64,000 nucleotides of DNA from Chryseobacterium rhizoplanae (GTDB lineage Bacteria > Bacteroidota > Bacteroidia > Flavobacteriales > Weeksellaceae), in the NCBI RefSeq assembly GCF_900182655.1, contig NZ_FXTC01000001.1, forward strand, positions 1,054,001 to 1,118,000, read 5' to 3'. Below the pieces are notes generated by a model. It was not told where the DNA came from, did no database searches, and saw only the letters and a program-made list of their open reading frames with translations. Shown here in pieces: positions 61,235 through 64,000 of this stretch (position 1 is the first letter of the stretch; the number at the start of each line of letters is the position of its first letter). The position numbers and the translations under genes are program-made.

Positions 61235-63082
61235 TTAATCAGAATATTCTTTCAACAACTGTCTGTAGCTCATCAGTATTGAAGATTTTGAAATAAAGCC
61301 TATAAAATCATTATTCTCACTCACTACCGGAAGGTTCCATACGCCTGTATCATCAAAAGTCTGAAGAATATCCAGCGGTTTATTGTCACGGTGGAGTATA
61401 GCCGGTGGAGTTTTCATAATCTGAATAACCAGCTGGGAAGCATCCATTTCCTTGTTAAAAAGATAAGGTCTTATATCATCCAGGGTTAGGATTCCCTTTA
61501 GCTTTTTATTATCATCTACAACGGCAAAAATATTTTTATCTCCGTTTTTTACCATTTCAAATAGTTCAGTAACAGAAGCATTCTCATTAATCGTCTGAGA
61601 ATACTGATCGATAAAATCTTCCGTTCTCAAAGCAAAAAGAAGGTTTTTATCATGTTTATTGGTCAATATCTTTCCTTCATCGGCTAAAGATTTCAGTTCC
61701 GGAGAAATTGGGGAAAACCATTTGGCAATAAGATAAGACATCACAGAAACAATCATCAGAGGAATGAACAAATCATACCCGAAACTGGATTCAGCAATCA
61801 GAAATATCGCTGTAAGAGGAGCGTATAATACACCACTCATTGCTCCGGCCATTCCTACCAGAACAAGATTTGTTACCGGAACGTCTGTAAAACCTATGTG
61901 CTGGCAAACCAGAGCAAATAAGTACCCTAAAGTCCCTCCTGCAAAAAGCGACGGAGCAAAATTACCTCCGTTCCCTCCGCTGAATATCGTAAAAGAAGTG
62001 GCAAATGCTTTTAACAGCAATACCAGAACTAAAAATATAATAATTGTCCATTCTCCGATCTCAAAATACCTGAAAAAACTGTTTTCAATAATAGAATGGG
62101 TATTTCCGTTGGTAAATGCTTTCACCGTTTCATATCCTTCTCCGAATAAGGGAGGAAACAGAACACACAACAATGAAAGTACAGCGCCGCCAAACATTGC
62201 TTTTCGCATTCTGGAAAGCTGAAGCCCTTTTATAAAATGTTCTACTTTTTGAGAAATAATTACAAAATAACGGGCATACAAGCCTGTTACAATTCCTAAG
62301 ATAAGATAATAAGGAACATTTTTATAGTTGAATGCATCTCTTGTATAAAACCTGAAAAGAACATCTTCCTGAAGCAAAATCCTCGACAAAAGACTTCCGC
62401 AGACAGCAGCCACCACCAAAGGAATAAAGTCTGTAAAAACCACTCCCGTCAGGAGAATTTCAAAGGCAAACATAATTCCGGCAATCGGCGCATTGAACGC
62501 CGAAGCAATCCCTGCTGTAGCACCTGCGGCCAGCAATAGAGTACGTTCTTTGTAACTTAATCTGTAAGTCTGCGCATAGTTTGAGCCAATAGCAGCTCCG
62601 GTAACGGCAATAGGACTTTCCAGCCCTGCAGAACCTCCCAATCCTACGGTAACTGCACTCTGTATCACCTGAGAATACATTTTAACGGAAGCTACGATAC
62701 TGGAATTCTGTGCAATTTCATAGAGAATAGCCCCGATACCTTTACGGTCCTGTCCTTTGAACAAGGTCAGAACAATCATAGTGGTCAAAACAATTCCTAA
62801 AAAAGGAAAAACAATATAGAACAATATCTGATATTCAAAATGGACTTTATTCGTAATGAAATTGTGGATATAGTGTACCAGCGTTTTCAGAATAACTCCC
62901 GCAAGACCCGCAGTGCAGCCTACCAGAATCCCGGAAAGAACAAGGAACTGATTTCGGCTCAGCCTGTTGTTCAGCCAATGCAGAATAAGCTCATAACTGC
63001 GTGCTTTTTCTAATCCGTATTTCTGGAAATCTCTTTTAAATTTAAGGAAGCTCAGGTACTTTTTTTTGTTGTGAATTTTCAC
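61235..63082 (-). CDS. ClC family chloride channel/transporter with CBS domains
   Basis: Predicted 615-residue membrane protein. The gating glutamate E155 lies in GLGGSAGLESP. GSxxP- and GxFxP-like signatures are GIGAIL and GGNGGNFAPSLF, and about 10-12 helices span 45-460. The C-terminal part (about 480-610) holds two CBS domains (VFAVVDDNKKLKGILTLDDI and VSENNDFIGFISKSS), a cytosolic nucleotide-sensing module common in larger ClC proteins. Exchange of chloride or another anion for protons is likely but not certain. Confidence 0.93.
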   Translation of the reverse strand: MKIHNKKKYLSFLKFKRDFQKYGLEKARSYELILHWLNNRLSRNQFLVLSGILVGCTAGLAGVILKTLVHYIHNFITNKVHFEYQILFYIVFPFLGIVLTTMIVLTLFKGQDRKGIGAILYEIAQNSSIVASVKMYSQVIQSAVTVGLGGSAGLESPIAVTGAAIGSNYAQTYRLSYKERTLLLAAGATAGIASAFNAPIAGIMFAFEILLTGVVFTDFIPLVVAAVCGSLLSRILLQEDVLFRFYTRDAFNYKNVPYYLILGIVTGLYARYFVIISQKVEHFIKGLQLSRMRKAMFGGAVLSLLCVLFPPLFGEGYETVKAFTNGNTHSIIENSFFRYFEIGEWTIIIFLVLVLLLKAFATSFTIFSGGNGGNFAPSLFAGGTLGYLFALVCQHIGFTDVPVTNLVLVGMAGAMSGVLYAPLTAIFLIAESSFGYDLFIPLMIVSVMSYLIAKWFSPISPELKSLADEGKILTNKHDKNLLFALRTEDFIDQYSQTINENASVTELFEMVKNGDKNIFAVVDDNKKLKGILTLDDIRPYLFNKEMDASQLVIQIMKTPPAILHRDNKPLDILQTFDDTGVWNLPVVSENNDFIGFISKSSILMSYRQLLKEYSD

Positions 63083-63204
63083 CTTGGAAACATTTTTATG
63101 CTGCTATGAATGGATACAGCTCCGTAAATTTATGAAATATCTTACAAAAACACCTAAAAACACCTTTCTCAATTTCTATTCATGATCTTTAGCTATGACA
63201 AACT

Positions 63205-64000
63205 TTATCCTGTTTTCTTAGAATTACCTGTTAATAATAATCCTGCAACCACAGCTCCAATAAGTCCTGCACCTGCCCAGATCAAAGGTTTTGCAGGAAT
63301 AGAGAACAATGTTTTTCCATCAATTCCCATATTTCCTTTAGAAGGTTCCTGTACATTCCCGCCGGTGTTTTTATCGTGATGTGCTTTTTTCATAACCATC
63401 CGCATTCCTGCTGAAGAAACATAGCGGATCACTCCCGGAAACATTTCATACAGGTTTTTAAATACCACTGCGGACCAATCGGGATAGGTAGCTTCTTTTG
63501 GATTCTTGGCAGTCTCTACAATAGAAGCGGCCAGCTTACGCGGATCAAATGAAGGAGGAGGTGTACTGAGTTTTACTCCTGAGTAATTAGCAGCATGTTC
63601 TATTCCTGATGACTTCTGAAATCCCGGGTAAAGCGCACAGATATGAATATCAGGAAAATCTGAAACTTCTCCCTGTAAGGTTTCCACCATACCGCGGATT
63701 CCAAATTTTGAGGCGGTGTAGGCTGTTCCATACGGTGCAGGCATCCATCCGCCAATAGAAATATTATTAAGCAAGACTCCTTTTTTCTGTTTTTTAAAGA
63801 CAGGAAGCACTGCATGGGCCGAGTGCATATATCCCAGCAGGTTTGTTTTCACAATCTGATCGCTGACATCAACCGGAATTTCCTCAAATTTACCAAATGC
63901 CAGCACTCCGGCATTATTCACCCAGTAATCAATTTTACCACTAAATTCAAGGGCTTCTTTAACTAGATTTTCAACGTCTTCGGCTATAGAAGTATCTGTG
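63205..64000 (-). CDS. SDR family oxidoreductase with C-terminal membrane helix (partial, 5' end outside window)
   Basis: The reading frame is open to the right edge, so the glycine-rich N-terminus is missing. Visible are VNNAGVLAFGKF, NNISIGGW, the active-site YTASKFGIRGM, and a C-terminal hydrophobic segment PLIWAGAGLIGAVVAGLLL after a linker. The tail would anchor the enzyme in the membrane. The codon at 63921 (GTG, in VNNAG) is internal, not a start. Substrate unknown. Confidence 0.88.
   Translation of the reverse strand, partial: TDTSIAEDVENLVKEALEFSGKIDYWVNNAGVLAFGKFEEIPVDVSDQIVKTNLLGYMHSAHAVLPVFKKQKKGVLLNNISIGGWMPAPYGTAYTASKFGIRGMVETLQGEVSDFPDIHICALYPGFQKSSGIEHAANYSGVKLSTPPPSFDPRKLAASIVETAKNPKEATYPDWSAVVFKNLYEMFPGVIRYVSSAGMRMVMKKAHHDKNTGGNVQEPSKGNMGIDGKTLFSIPAKPLIWAGAGLIGAVVAGLLLTGNSKKTG

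Noticed and set aside
63922..64000. Start of the SDR gene at the GTG of 63921
   Set aside because: The frame stays open to the window edge and that GTG is the valine of VNNAG, an internal SDR motif; the gene is truncated by the window.

Overview
The window reads as an AT-rich chromosome segment of a flavobacterium (Bacteroidetes), most likely Chryseobacterium or a close Weeksellaceae relative. This rests on the repeated Bacteroidetes-type -7 boxes (TAnnTTTG), few Shine-Dalgarno sequences, flavobacterial protein families (RND pump fused to TolC, CAS-like lysine hydroxylase next to a PLP decarboxylase, MocR regulators) and many structured intergenic repeats. I saw no tRNA, rRNA, CRISPR array, transposase or phage gene. 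The genus is an inference.

Layout. 1-2.7 kb: a ligase-associated DNA-damage pair (ATP-dependent ligase and MBL-fold exonuclease) on the minus strand. 2.9-18.6 kb: a regulator-rich mosaic of small transcription units: SDR/HbpS-like/AraC, PPC-domain protein, CAT-like acetyltransferase with a possible leader ORF, Crp/Fnr regulators, MBL hydrolase, two MFS exporters, HxlR regulator with a clear operator candidate, esterase, DsbA/FrnE, nucleosidase, S41 peptidase and GNAT. 18.9-33.9 kb: a complete NRPS-independent siderophore (NIS) locus. A Fe(II)/2OG oxygenase diverges from a tight nine-gene run: PLP decarboxylase, NIS synthetase fused to a GNAT acyltransferase, N-monooxygenase, second NIS synthetase, MATE exporter, acyl carrier protein, AMP-ligase, TonB receptor and PepSY reductase. 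The gene set fits a citrate-type hydroxamate siderophore built on hydroxycadaverine, such as the published chryseochelins (recalled, not checked).

34.4-41 kb: biotin synthesis (bioF, bioD, bioB, bioA) led by a ferritin-like di-iron protein that overlaps bioF. A MocR regulator is divergent. No bioC or bioH is present, so the di-iron protein is a candidate for the missing pimeloyl-forming step. 41.7-51 kb: a lipoprotein GH5 glycosidase with a ricin-type lectin domain, an HxlR/MBL divergent pair, a CynX/NimT-type MFS/AraC divergent pair, a compact candidate small RNA, and a second siderophore-handling set (MFS, FAD siderophore reductase, Crp/Fnr). 51-57.3 kb: a CzcA-type heavy-metal efflux operon whose pump is fused to its TolC partner, with an in-frame internal ATG and signal peptide at the junction. 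57.8-64 kb: a 601-residue protein of unknown function, an aldo/keto reductase, a ClC channel with CBS domains, and an SDR gene cut by the window end.

Intergenic DNA carries at least four structured repeat families: a GCGCCTTTGCG family (four places), a 49-bp exact repeat (two places), a CACAAAAGGCACAAAAG inverted-repeat unit, and a nested GGGCTTTAGCCC-type palindrome element.
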